NCBI RefSeq assembly: GCF_018642165.1
Contig: NZ_JAHHZM010000015.1
Location: forward strand, 1 to 64,000
DNA: 64,000 nucleotides
DNA from: Echinicola shivajiensis
Lineage (GTDB): Bacteria; Bacteroidota; Bacteroidia; Cytophagales; Cyclobacteriaceae
Direction of reading: 5' to 3'
The notes under the pieces are model-generated. The model had not been told where the DNA came from. It was given only the letters and a program-made list of their open reading frames with translations, and made no database searches. Below, one piece after another: positions 37,449 to 46,321 of the stretch (position 1 is its first letter; each line of letters starts with the position of its first letter). The position numbers and the translations under genes were made by a program.

Positions 37449-38566
37449 TGGATTTCAAAGATATTCTGGCCAAATACTCTCCTGAGGAAATCCAAGTTAG
37501 ATTGGATCGCTTTACAAAACAGGATATAGAAAGGGTATTGTCCAAAAAAGAAAAAAGTCTTGACGACTTTTTGGTGATGATTTCTCCTGTAGCAGCCCCT
37601 TATCTGGAAACAATGGCCAGACAAAGTAGGGAACTGACTTTGCAGCGATTTGGAAATAATATGCAGCTTTTTGCTCCACTTTATCTTTCTAACGAATGCC
37701 AAAATATATGCACTTATTGTGGCTTTAGCTTGGACAATAAAGTAAGGAGGAAAACCCTAAGTGATAAGGAAATCCTCATGGAAGTGGAAGTGTTAAAATC
37801 AATGGGATTTGACCATGTGCTTTTGGTTACAGGTGAGGCTAATAAGACCGTTGGTGTAGATTATTTGGAACATGCGATCCAGTTGATCAAACCCCACTTT
37901 GCCAATGTAAGCATAGAAGTTCAGCCTCTTGATCAGGATGAATATGAGCGACTTATCAAAAGTGGTTTGCACAGTGTTTTGGTATATCAGGAAACCTATC
38001 ATAGGGAAACATATAAGGAGCATCACCCAAAAGGTAAGAAATCGAATTTTGATTATCGGTTAGAAACTCCCGATCGATTGGGAAAGGCGGGAATTCATAA
38101 GATGGGCTTGGGTTCTTTGATTGGCCTCGAAGACTGGAGAATAGATAGTTTTTATACGGCCATGCACCTGCAATATTTGGAAAAGAAGTATTGGAAAACC
38201 AAATATGCCATTTCCTTTCCTAGGTTAAGGCCTTTTTCGGGCGGGCAGGAACCCAAAGTGGCCATGAATGATAGAGAATTGGTTCAGCTGATCTGTGCAT
38301 ATAGATTATTGGATCCTGATGTTGAATTGTCTCTTTCTACTAGGGAAACGGAACACTTCCGAAACCATGTAATCAAATTGGGGATAACATCCATGAGTGC
38401 TGGTTCTAAAACCAATCCAGGTGGCTATGCAGTAGAAAAGCAGTCCTTGGAGCAATTTGAAATTTCTGATGAAAGAAGCCCAAAAGAAATAGCTGTATTA
38501 TTAAAAAGTAATGGTTACCAACCTGTTTGGAAGGACTGGGATCAAATTTTACAATATGCAGAATAA
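37445..38566 (+). CDS. thiH: 2-iminoacetate synthase ThiH
   Basis: A 373-aa radical-SAM enzyme that cleaves tyrosine to dehydroglycine and p-cresol for thiazole synthesis. The 4Fe-4S motif C-x3-C-x2-C reads [11 protein letters not shown]. The segment [17 protein letters not shown] and [12 protein letters not shown] are typical. The use of ThiH rather than the oxidase ThiO fits an anaerobic-type pathway. It overlaps thiG by four bases and the ThiF gene by 11. Confidence 0.95.
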   Translation: MMDFKDILAKYSPEEIQVRLDRFTKQDIERVLSKKEKSLDDFLVMISPVAAPYLETMARQSRELTLQRFGNNMQLFAPLYLSNECQNICTYCGFSLDNKVRRKTLSDKEILMEVEVLKSMGFDHVLLVTGEANKTVGVDYLEHAIQLIKPHFANVSIEVQPLDQDEYERLIKSGLHSVLVYQETYHRETYKEHHPKGKKSNFDYRLETPDRLGKAGIHKMGLGSLIGLEDWRIDSFYTAMHLQYLEKKYWKTKYAISFPRLRPFSGGQEPKVAMNDRELVQLICAYRLLDPDVELSLSTRETEHFRNHVIKLGITSMSAGSKTNPGGYAVEKQSLEQFEISDERSPKEIAVLLKSNGYQPVWKDWDQILQYAE

Positions 38567-39626
38567 TTCAAAAAGGTATAGCCGTCATTATTCCTTGCCT
38601 GGTTTTGGGAAGGAAAAACAAGATATGCTTATTTCTGCTAAGGTTCTCGTAATCGGAGCTGGTGGTTTAGGCTGTCCTGTCTTGCAGTATTTAACAGCTG
38701 CAGGAGTGGGTACAATAGGTATTGTGGATGGAGACAAGGTGGAAATTTCCAATCTTCAACGTCAGGTGTTATTCGGTGAGGGAGATATTGGAGAATTCAA
38801 ATCATTAACAGCAAAGGCTAAGCTACGTTCCCAAAACCCAGAAGTGAAAATTTTCACCTATGAGGAGTTTCTAACAGTAGATAACGCCTTGGAAATCATG
38901 TCGGGCTATGATGTCGTTGTGGATGGAACGGATAATTTTGAGTCACGCTATTTAATTAATGATGCAGCGGTGATTTTAGGGATACCGGTGGTTTTTGGTT
39001 CTATATTAGAATTTGAAGGACAGGTGAGTGTTTTTAATTATGGAGAGGATGGACCTACTTATAGATGTTTGTTCCCGGAACCTCCAGATCCTTTGGATTC
39101 ACCAAATTGCAGCGAAATTGGTGTAATAGGAGTTTTGCCGGGATTGGTAGGGACCTTGCAGGCCAACGAGGTAATAAAAATCATCGCCAAAATCGGTAAG
39201 CCCCTATCTGGAAAACTACTCATTATTGATGCTTTGACCAATAGTCAATCAGCTGTTAGTTTTTCATTAGTTGGTGAAAATAAACAGATTGATTTATTGA
39301 ATAGGCAGGAATATTCGTGTCGAGTAAAGGAAATATTGGAGGTGATAGAAGTGGAGGATTTTATCGAAGCTGAATCATATTGGCAGCCTAAAATTATAGA
39401 TGTTCGGTCAGAGAATGAATTTTCGATTTTTAATCGAGGTGGATTAAATTATCCGTTACAAATCCTTTCAGAAAAATGGATTGAACTTCAGTCAATGGGT
39501 AAGATTTTGCTTGTCTGTCAATCAGGACAAAGGAGTAAGGATGCGCTTAAATTCTTAAAAGAACAGGGATTGAAAAATGTGGTTCATTTGAAAGGTGGTC
39601 TAAACGCCTTGGAATTGATTGATTAG
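38556..39626 (+). CDS. thiF: ThiF/MoeB-type adenylyltransferase with C-terminal rhodanese domain
   Basis: A 356-aa fusion. The start is taken as ATG 38556 ([14 protein letters not shown]), since the ORF upstream lies inside thiH. The E1-like domain has the nucleotide loop VIGAGGLGCPVLQYL and DGTDNFESRYLINDA. Residues ~265-356 form a rhodanese-like domain (IIDVRSENEFS, active Cys in VCQSGQRS). The fusion can both adenylate ThiS and deliver sulfur to it. Last gene of the thiamine operon; thiD is absent here. Confidence 0.9.
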   Translation: MQNNSKRYSRHYSLPGFGKEKQDMLISAKVLVIGAGGLGCPVLQYLTAAGVGTIGIVDGDKVEISNLQRQVLFGEGDIGEFKSLTAKAKLRSQNPEVKIFTYEEFLTVDNALEIMSGYDVVVDGTDNFESRYLINDAAVILGIPVVFGSILEFEGQVSVFNYGEDGPTYRCLFPEPPDPLDSPNCSEIGVIGVLPGLVGTLQANEVIKIIAKIGKPLSGKLLIIDALTNSQSAVSFSLVGENKQIDLLNRQEYSCRVKEILEVIEVEDFIEAESYWQPKIIDVRSENEFSIFNRGGLNYPLQILSEKWIELQSMGKILLVCQSGQRSKDALKFLKEQGLKNVVHLKGGLNALELID

Positions 39627-39726
39627 ACCAGATCATCTTTTCTTGTGACAATAATTACTTACTAAGTTTATTTATCAATATTGAAATTTTTTCCTAACAA
39701 TAGACTTAAAGGAACTATTGGGTTTT

Positions 39727-39779
39727 TATATCCCTTTCAAAAGGTGTAATTTTAGTTTAATCCTGTTGAAAGGGATATA
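39727..39779 (+). promoter_or_regulatory. 14-bp perfect inverted repeat upstream of aldo/keto reductase
   Basis: TATATCCCTTTCAA (39727-39740) is repeated inverted at 39766-39779 with 25 bases between. The spacer contains TAATTTTA, a one-mismatch -7 box. It may be an operator flanking the promoter or an mRNA hairpin; the ATG follows at 39802. Confidence 0.5.
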
Positions 39780-39801
39780 ATTTTATAAAATCTAACAAAC
39801 C

Positions 39802-40761
39802 ATGAAAACCTTAACTTTTGATAATGGGGACAAGATGCCCATTTTAGGACTTGGTACTTGGCAGTCCAAGCCTGGAGAAGTGTATGAAGCGATTATCAAT
39901 GCAATTAAAATGGGGTATAGGCATTTCGATTGTGCCTATATCTACAAAAATGAAAAGGAGATAGGAGAGGCTTTTGCCAAAGCTTTTAAGGATGGGGTGG
40001 TAAAGAGAGAGGAACTATGGATTACTTCTAAATTATGGAATGATTCCCATAGGCCTGAACATGTGATGCCTGCCTTAGAACGAACATTGAAAGACCTTCA
40101 ATTGGACTATTTGGATTTGTATTTGGTGCATTGGCCGTTGGTCCTTAAACATGGAGTAGAATTTCCAGAGAAGAAGGAGGATTTTGAAACTTTGGATGAA
40201 GTTCCTCTTACTAGTACTTGGAAAGCAATGGAGGAATTGCCAGCAACTGGAAAAGTGAGGCATATTGGGGTTTCTAATTTTAAGATTAAAAAGTTAAAAG
40301 AAATACTTGATTCCGCTAAGATTAAGCCTGAGATGAATCAGGTGGAAATGCATCCTTTTCTCCAACAAAATGACTTGGTTGATTTCTGTAAAAGTGAAGG
40401 CATACATTTAACTGCCTATGCACCTTTGGGAGCAGCATATAGGATGAAGGGGGCAGGTGGCTTGGACTTACCTATATTGCTTGAAAATGAAGCGGTGTCT
40501 TCAATTGCTGAAAATCATAATGCCAGTGCAGCTCAAGTTGTCTTGGCCTGGGGAATGAGCAGAGATATCGCTGTTATTCCCAAATCAGTTAACGCTAAAA
40601 GGATAGCTGAAAATCTGTCATCTACAGAATTGACTTTGAGTCAATCAGAGGTTGACAGCTTGAATAAGCTTGAAGGGCCAGTTAGGTTTACAGATGGAAA
40701 GCTATGGACCCTGCACGATAGCCCATATGAGTTTTCAGATTTTTGGGAAGAATACAGCTGA
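39802..40761 (+). CDS. Aldo/keto reductase
   Basis: A 319-aa NADPH-dependent reductase of the AKR family. The tetrad is visible: Asp43 and Tyr48 (FDCAYIYKN), Lys in WITSKLW and His in LVHWPL. The cofactor motif IPKSVNAKRIAENL is present near the C-terminus. Substrates are typically aldehydes or aldoses. It is monocistronic, between the 14-bp inverted repeat upstream and a hairpin at 40774. Confidence 0.92.
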   Translation: MKTLTFDNGDKMPILGLGTWQSKPGEVYEAIINAIKMGYRHFDCAYIYKNEKEIGEAFAKAFKDGVVKREELWITSKLWNDSHRPEHVMPALERTLKDLQLDYLDLYLVHWPLVLKHGVEFPEKKEDFETLDEVPLTSTWKAMEELPATGKVRHIGVSNFKIKKLKEILDSAKIKPEMNQVEMHPFLQQNDLVDFCKSEGIHLTAYAPLGAAYRMKGAGGLDLPILLENEAVSSIAENHNASAAQVVLAWGMSRDIAVIPKSVNAKRIAENLSSTELTLSQSEVDSLNKLEGPVRFTDGKLWTLHDSPYEFSDFWEEYS

Positions 40762-40773
40762 GAATTAGAAGAA

Positions 40774-40806
40774 TAACAATAGTATAATTTTATTACACTA
40801 TTGTTA
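40774..40806. terminator. Hairpin after aldo/keto reductase
   Basis: A 10-bp perfect inverted repeat (TAACAATAGT 40774-40783 with ACTATTGTTA 40797-40806) with a 13-nt loop, ending 13 bases after the stop codon. It lacks a T-run, so termination is uncertain. Confidence 0.4.
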
Positions 40807-40971
40807 ATTCTATTTTCTGATTATCCGCTATGATGCCAGTAACCATAAATCCTTTGCTCAAGTGGTCGGAAGACTGAAGCAATTGATACTTTCATCAAAA
40901 GGATCTTTTCGATTCGCTTTTAATATTTACTGGTGAAATTGCGGATATACATATTCTATTTTTCGAATAAA

Positions 40972-42420
40972 CTACAAACCAATTTTCTCCTCAATTTTCT
41001 TTACATAGTCTTTAAAGAAAGGAATGGACACAGAAACTATAAATTGCCATCTGGACCATTTTACTATGCCAGTATCATCAGTTTCTATAGGATCATAATT
41101 ATTATTGTTTTGTATAGGTAAACTTACTGGTTGGGCATAATTACTTTTTCCACCGGTATGGGTTGCTCCTAATGTAAAATCAGCACCTTTAAATGTTAAC
41201 AATGTCCCAGCTGCAATGTGTAGATAATTGGCATTAAATGTCATATTTGACGCAATAGGCATTTGACTGACGAAACTATAAACTTCCTTAGGTGCTGAAT
41301 TAAAGTCTGAACTTACACCTGCATAAAGACTTACACTTTCATTTAAGTACCATTCTCCCCCAATTCCTAAATTTAAGATACTTTTATATCCATCAATCAA
41401 TGAAAATGTAATGGTGGAATCAGGCTGACTTTGCATCACATGTGGTTCCGCTGTAAAAACATTAAAATTCCTAACTCGATGGGAATATTCCGCACTGAAG
41501 TGGATAATATTTTTCTCACTGATATTATAACCTGCACCAAAGCCAATGGCAAAAGGTGTTTTTAGATTGATATCTAAGTCATTTTGATAACTATTTGCAT
41601 AAATATCATTTATTTCATTCTCTGGGGGGAAGGAGAAATAATTTTGGAAATTATATGTGCCCTTGCCAGTTATTTTTATTCTGGGGGTAGTAACTGTTAG
41701 TCCTAAATTCCAATCATCCAAACTATAGGCAACTCCAAACTTGGCCACCAAACCGTAACTTTTGATTTGATAGTTACGGTTGTATTCATAAATACTGACA
41801 TCACCATTACTGTCCAGTGCCCGTATATTATAAATGTTTCCTTTGTTTGAATTTAATTTAGACACAAAAAAGGAGGCACCAACACTAAAATTATCTTTGA
41901 CAGCATAAGCCCAACTACCTCCAAACCAGTGATCCTTTGAATTGTTTTGCAATTCCACTTCTCCTTCTACCAATTCATCCCCTGGAATGGAAGGTATAAT
42001 ATCACGTTCATTTTCATTATTGTAGCTTAATCCAAAATCACTATTGCTTCTTAAAAGGATGGCATAAGCGAATGAATGCTTAGACCCCTCTTTGCCCTTT
42101 ATGGTTCCTGCGGCTAAACTTGGTACACCACCAAAATTAGATTTGCTTAGATCTGCCCGGGTTCCTATGGCATCTTCAATTTTATAATTATTCAGTTCAT
42201 AGACATCTGCGCTAATGACAAATGCTGGGTTTTTAATCAAGCCTAGTCTAGCAGGGTTATAATATACAGCTCCTAAATCCTCCACACTTCCAATGACAGA
42301 ACCATTCAGGAGCATAGACTCACTCCCATAGTTCATTGTCCAAAAATGGTGGTTTTGGCCATAGACATTCATATATAGAAAACAATTGATAAATAATATA
42401 ATAATGAATGATAGCCTCAT
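40972..42420 (-). CDS. OmpP1/FadL-like outer-membrane protein
   Basis: A 482-aa protein with signal peptide (cleavage after G21, VYG|Q). Early motifs LNGSVIGSVEDLGAVYYNPARLGL match the FadL/OmpP1 opening (N-terminal Asn-Pro-Ala segment). The rest alternates beta strands and loops (FSVGASFFVSKL, FAIGFGAGYNIS, LNLGIGGEWYLN). FadL-type channels pass hydrophobic compounds. The C-terminus ends in charged residues rather than Phe, which is unusual for the class. Confidence 0.8.
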   Translation of the reverse strand: MRLSFIIILFINCFLYMNVYGQNHHFWTMNYGSESMLLNGSVIGSVEDLGAVYYNPARLGLIKNPAFVISADVYELNNYKIEDAIGTRADLSKSNFGGVPSLAAGTIKGKEGSKHSFAYAILLRSNSDFGLSYNNENERDIIPSIPGDELVEGEVELQNNSKDHWFGGSWAYAVKDNFSVGASFFVSKLNSNKGNIYNIRALDSNGDVSIYEYNRNYQIKSYGLVAKFGVAYSLDDWNLGLTVTTPRIKITGKGTYNFQNYFSFPPENEINDIYANSYQNDLDINLKTPFAIGFGAGYNISEKNIIHFSAEYSHRVRNFNVFTAEPHVMQSQPDSTITFSLIDGYKSILNLGIGGEWYLNESVSLYAGVSSDFNSAPKEVYSFVSQMPIASNMTFNANYLHIAAGTLLTFKGADFTLGATHTGGKSNYAQPVSLPIQNNNNYDPIETDDTGIVKWSRWQFIVSVSIPFFKDYVKKIEEKIGL

Positions 42421-42857
42421 TTTTGCGAAATCATATAAAAGTAAAATGTATGCCCTAAAAGATATGATTTAACAATCCTTTATTTTCGGGAGGAATTAAA
42501 CCTAGTTCAATTTAACTAAAACTGGACTATTTTTTACATTAAGTTGAATTGATTTTTTATTAATCTGATAATAGCTATTTGAAGTTCTAATTAATTTATA
42601 TTCAGGTGAATAAAGGATTAAGGAAATTATACAGAAGACTTGAAAGTATTGCCTTATTCTGGTTAAGAGAAATTGGATAATATACCACTATAATCATTAT
42701 TGGACCTTATATATCAAGATAAGAAATGTGATTGAGCAACGAAAAGAGTTTTATAAATTGGTGATTAAGGATAAGTATTTTTTATCGCTAGGTTTTTTAA
42801 AAAATTCTGGAAAAGACGGAAAATTGATTTAATTTTGAGCCCAAATTTGAAAATTGT
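42421..42857. other. 437-bp intergenic region before ammonium transporter
   Basis: Divergent region, very A+T-rich, with no credible gene, RNA or riboswitch. TAATTTTG (42830-42837) is an exact -7 match, 21 bases before the transporter ATG, with only a poor -33 (around TTCTGG, 42805-42810). Conserved leaders or small RNAs cannot be excluded by eye. Confidence 0.45.
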
Positions 42858-44186
42858 ATGAAGAAAAAGTGGAAAGTAGCCTTTGGGACAATCATTATTG
42901 CTTCCTTAGTAGGGCTTTTTTGGGAAACAGCTCAACCTGTTGTAGAAAATTTTGGTTCCGAAGATGATTTAGTTTTTGCAGATATCGCCTGGTTATTGAC
43001 CGCTTCCTGTTTGGTATTGCTAATGACTCCAGGCCTATCTTTATTTTATGGGGGAATGGTAGGAAAGAAAAATGTGATTTCTACTATGCTTCAAAGTTTC
43101 ATTTCTTTAGGTGTGGTAACCATGGTTTGGACTGTGGTTGGATTTAGCCTTTCATTTGGTGATCCTATAGGAATAGAAATAGATGGTAATCTCTATGGTT
43201 TGATAGGTAATCCATTTCAGTATATGTTTTTTGATCAAGTAGGTCAATTACCTCATATTGGTATTGCAAGTAGTATTCCGTTCGTTCTCTTTGCCTTATT
43301 TCAAATGAAGTTTGCAGTAATTACTCCTGCTATTATTACAGGTTCTTTTGCGGAAAGGGTGAGGTTTATTGGTTACTTGTTTTTTATCGGGATTTTTGTG
43401 GTATTGGTTTATGCCCCACTTTGTCATATGGTATGGCATCCTGATGGTTTGATTGGAGCATATTTTGGCGTCTTGGATTTTGCTGGAGGAACAGTGGTAC
43501 ATATTAGTGCAGGTTTAGCCTCTTTGGCTGGAGCTATATTTATTGGAAAAAGAAGAAATCAACATCATGCGCCATCCAATGTGACCTATGTAATGCTTGG
43601 AACCGGCATGCTATGGTTTGGTTGGTTTGGATTTAATGCAGGTTCATCCCTAGCTGCTAATGGAACGGCTGCTGTTGCCTTTGCTACCACGACAATTAGC
43701 TCTGCCACTGCAATGATGACATGGGTGTTTTTTGATCGTATGCAAGGAAGGAAAATTTCAGCAATGGGGGCTTGTATAGGAGCTGTAGTTGGTTTGGTTG
43801 TGATTACACCGGCTGCAGGTTTTATTACCATTCCACAAAGTATGTTTTTTGGCTTTATAGGAGCTATTGTTTCCAACTTAGCTGTAAACGCCAAGTTCCT
43901 TAAGAAAATGGATGATACCCTAGATGTTTTTGCCTGCCATGGTGTAGGAGGGATTATGGGTATGATTTTAACAGCCATTTTTGCTCAACCAGAAGGATCA
44001 AGTTTATTGCATGGTGGTTGGGCAGTATTTGGTTCTCATATGATCGTACTTTTAGGTGTATCTATATTTTCCTTTGGAATGGCTTACATCATCTTTTTCC
44101 TTTTGAATAAGTTTGTTACACTTAGGGTAAGGGATGAATACGAAGAAGTAGGCTTGGATATTTCCCAGCACGGAGAGTCTGCCTGA
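42858..44186 (+). CDS. amtB: Ammonium transporter (Amt family)
   Basis: A 442-aa channel protein for ammonium uptake. The N-terminus carries a hydrophobic segment, then about 11 helices. Signatures include ALFQMKFAVITPAIITGSFAERV, VVHISAGLASLAGAI (pore His) and FACHGVGGIMGMI (second pore His). No glnK/PII gene follows in the window, unlike many amt loci. A terminator is at 44198-44273. Confidence 0.95.
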   Translation: MKKKWKVAFGTIIIASLVGLFWETAQPVVENFGSEDDLVFADIAWLLTASCLVLLMTPGLSLFYGGMVGKKNVISTMLQSFISLGVVTMVWTVVGFSLSFGDPIGIEIDGNLYGLIGNPFQYMFFDQVGQLPHIGIASSIPFVLFALFQMKFAVITPAIITGSFAERVRFIGYLFFIGIFVVLVYAPLCHMVWHPDGLIGAYFGVLDFAGGTVVHISAGLASLAGAIFIGKRRNQHHAPSNVTYVMLGTGMLWFGWFGFNAGSSLAANGTAAVAFATTTISSATAMMTWVFFDRMQGRKISAMGACIGAVVGLVVITPAAGFITIPQSMFFGFIGAIVSNLAVNAKFLKKMDDTLDVFACHGVGGIMGMILTAIFAQPEGSSLLHGGWAVFGSHMIVLLGVSIFSFGMAYIIFFLLNKFVTLRVRDEYEEVGLDISQHGESA

Positions 44187-44197
44187 TAATATTAATT

Positions 44198-44273
44198 AAT
44201 TGCCAGATTAAAGGAGTGTTTATCATCATCTGTATGTTGGGAGGCACCTTTGATCTGGCAATTTGTTTTTTTT
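44198..44273 (+). terminator. Long-stem terminator after amt
   Basis: An 11-bp stem (AATTGCCAGAT 44198-44208 with ATCTGGCAATT 44253-44263) extended by an imperfect inner stem (AAAGG..TG with CACCTTT), followed by a T-run. The loop is ~44 nt, longer than usual. It overlaps the end of the converging gene at 44273. Confidence 0.8.
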
Positions 44274-44983
44274 TACCAGTCCTCTTCTTCCTCGTTTGAA
44301 TTTGATTGAGGACTATTTTTTTCTATAAAACCATAGATTAATTCTTTTAATGAAGAATCAAATTGGACTTCAGATTTTAACATAAAATCATTGGTGTCCA
44401 AAAGGGCTTCATAAGTAGGGTTGGGTATATGCTTGGGGATTTTAAAAAGCCTAGCATCATCTTTTTCAAAAGGTGTTGCTACTTTGCTACCGAATAAATA
44501 AGGGATGAGGGTAGTGGCACAGCTTAATCCTATTTTATCTACCCTGAATTCATTAAAATAGTATTGGAGTCTTTCATTGATATCCTCAAAAAATACCAAG
44601 GTTTCGGCCAATCTAACCCTCGATCCTGCCCGGGATTTCCCTTTTGTTTTAAGATACTTGATTTGGCTTTTTCCTTGTTTTTTTCTCACCATATAGGCCC
44701 TAAAAACCTTATGGTCCATGTTTTCTCCATTTTCAAAATATCCGATGGACGCTATCCCAGAACGGATCATTAATAAAACATAATTGGTTTGGTCTAATTG
44801 GTTTTTATTGTGATCCGTTGGAGAGTGCCAATAAACGGGTAAGCGTATTTGAAGTTTTTTTTCATCACCATCGCTTAAGATTAATGTATTCCTTTGGGGC
44901 TGGTATTCCTGATGAAAAGCATAGGTGCTCAACTTTTCCATTATCTTTTCACATTCATCTGCAGTGATCAATCTTTCCTCCAT
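44273..44983 (-). CDS. VLRF1-type release factor-like protein
   Basis: A 236-aa cytoplasmic protein. Residues ~65-150 show the pattern of the VLRF1 domain (relative of eukaryotic Vms1/ANKZF1 and release factor eRF1): GYFENGENMDHKVFRAYMVR, then the GxxQ motif as GKSQ (104-107), and GKSRAGSRVRLAE. In the Vms1 family the Gln of GxxQ is needed to release nascent chains from stalled tRNA. It is therefore a candidate peptidyl-tRNA hydrolase in ribosome rescue. The acidic tail (EEEEDW) is of unknown use. It is divergent from the HEAT-like gene. Confidence 0.65.
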   Translation of the reverse strand: MEERLITADECEKIMEKLSTYAFHQEYQPQRNTLILSDGDEKKLQIRLPVYWHSPTDHNKNQLDQTNYVLLMIRSGIASIGYFENGENMDHKVFRAYMVRKKQGKSQIKYLKTKGKSRAGSRVRLAETLVFFEDINERLQYYFNEFRVDKIGLSCATTLIPYLFGSKVATPFEKDDARLFKIPKHIPNPTYEALLDTNDFMLKSEVQFDSSLKELIYGFIEKNSPQSNSNEEEEDW

Positions 44984-45029
44984 GTCCAGGAATTTGGTTC
45001 AATATTATCGTCCTTGTAAATTATCCAAC

Positions 45030-45037
45030 TATCTTTG
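45030..45037 (+). promoter_or_regulatory. Predicted -7 element for HEAT-like gene
   Basis: TATCTTTG exactly matches TAnnTTTG and lies 26 bases before the ATG at 45064. TTG at 45014-45016 is a poorly spaced -33 candidate. Confidence 0.4.
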
Positions 45038-45063
45038 TCAAAGTACTGAAAAATTCAACAAAG

Positions 45064-45588
45064 ATGGCGGCAAATATTGACCTTTTGATTCAAAAAATGT
45101 GTGATAAGCAGGAAGAGGAAGCTTATGTTTATGCAGACCAATTGGCAGAAATTGGAGGAGAAGAAGTGCTTCAAAAATTGGTGCTTGTATTGAAAGGTGA
45201 GGATATAGAAAGTGGCTATTTGGCAGCTAGGGCCCTGTCTGCTATGGAAGATAACCAAGCCGCCTTGGAACCATTATTGGAAGTCATTCATGATAAAAAC
45301 AACAAAATGAAGAATGGGACTTTTGTTCAGGCCTTGGAAGGTTTTGACCTGAGTTCAAAGTTTGTGGATGTCTTGAGGCTTTACCTTTTCGGTAACTTTA
45401 AGGCTTCATTTATTGCTAAGGATTATCTTGATTATACAGAATTTGATATTACCCCTAGAACCATCAAAAAGGCCGAAAAGCATTGGAATCACTTCCAGAA
45501 TAATAGCAAGCATGATGAGAGTTTTGATATTAAAAAAGAAGAGGTGGAATCAATTCTAAGCGATTTAAAATCAATGTTTGAGGAATAA
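45064..45588 (+). CDS. HEAT-repeat-like protein
   Basis: A 174-aa cytoplasmic protein without signal. Residues ~1-95 form paired helices in the style of HEAT repeats (ADQLAEIGGEEVLQKLVLVL, AARALSAMEDNQAALEPLLE). The C-terminus is charged and helical. HEAT proteins are contact scaffolds; no enzyme motif is present. It is divergent from the VLRF1 gene with an 80-base gap, so the two may share regulation. Confidence 0.7.
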   Translation: MAANIDLLIQKMCDKQEEEAYVYADQLAEIGGEEVLQKLVLVLKGEDIESGYLAARALSAMEDNQAALEPLLEVIHDKNNKMKNGTFVQALEGFDLSSKFVDVLRLYLFGNFKASFIAKDYLDYTEFDITPRTIKKAEKHWNHFQNNSKHDESFDIKKEEVESILSDLKSMFEE

Positions 45589-45685
45589 GGAGGCTTTCTA
45601 TTTGTGGTAGCTGATACTTGGGAATAAATGCCTTACTTTTTGAAAAAAGTATAGTAAATTAGAGTAAACCATATAATAATTTACT

Positions 45686-46276
45686 ATGAAATCTATTCTG
45701 AGCATTTTTTTAGTAACAATAACAGTTTTACCCGTATTAGGGCAAAGTTCCTTTCCCTCCAAAGAGAGTCAAATAAAATCTGCTGTGCTTGCTGCACCTG
45801 AGGAGGGAAGGCTAGCAGCGACTGTTTATGGTTTTGATGAAGACGGGGAGTTGGTCCTTTTGCGCCACGGAACCAATGAACTTATTTGTATCGCTGATGA
45901 TCCGGCAAAGGAAGGCTTTAATGCTTCCTGCTACCATAAGGATTTGGAGGCTTTTATGGAAAGAGGTAGGGAGTTGAGAAAAGAAGGGAAGAACTTTAAG
46001 GAAATTTTTGATATCCGTGAGGAAGAAGTCAAGAGCGGAAAATTATATATGCCTACTAATGGGGCGACCTTATTTGTTCTTTCTGCCAATAAGGAAGATT
46101 ATGATGCAGCTACTGGAGAAGTGAAAAATGGACATTTCCGATATGTAGTTTATATCCCTTTTGCCACTGTGGAAAGTACTGGCCTGCCACTTAAACCCGA
46201 AGCTCCTGGGATGCCTTGGATCATGGATCCTGGAACACACAGGGCCCACATAATGATTACTCCACCAAAAGAATAA
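45686..46276 (+). CDS. Hypothetical exported protein
   Basis: A 196-aa protein with signal peptide (cleavage after G19, VLG|Q). The mature part contains AATVYGFDEDGELVLLRHGTN, two Cys (in ICIADD and SCYHKD, likely a disulfide), a helical middle, and a final MPWIMDPGTHRAHIMITPP with several His and Asp residues that could bind metal. I do not recognise a family. It is monocistronic, with a strong bidirectional terminator behind it. Confidence 0.75.
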   Translation: MKSILSIFLVTITVLPVLGQSSFPSKESQIKSAVLAAPEEGRLAATVYGFDEDGELVLLRHGTNELICIADDPAKEGFNASCYHKDLEAFMERGRELRKEGKNFKEIFDIREEEVKSGKLYMPTNGATLFVLSANKEDYDAATGEVKNGHFRYVVYIPFATVESTGLPLKPEAPGMPWIMDPGTHRAHIMITPPKE

Positions 46277-46283
46277 GGAGCAT

Positions 46284-46320
46284 AAAAAAGTCCCTTTAGA
46301 TTATCTAAAGGGACTTTTTT
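46284..46320. terminator. Bidirectional terminator
   Basis: A perfect 17-bp stem (46284-46300 with 46304-46320) with A- and T-runs in the arms and a 3-nt loop. It serves the hypothetical gene (plus) and the NIPSNAP gene (minus). Confidence 0.93.
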
Positions 46321-46321
46321 A

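Noticed and set aside
40933-41121. Plus-strand ORF of 62 codons
   Set aside because: It overlaps the 3' end of the minus-strand FadL-like gene and looks like noncoding composition.
42421-42857. Riboswitch or small RNA leader upstream of the ammonium transporter
   Set aside because: No conserved core of a known riboswitch class and no convincing stem-loop with terminator were seen.
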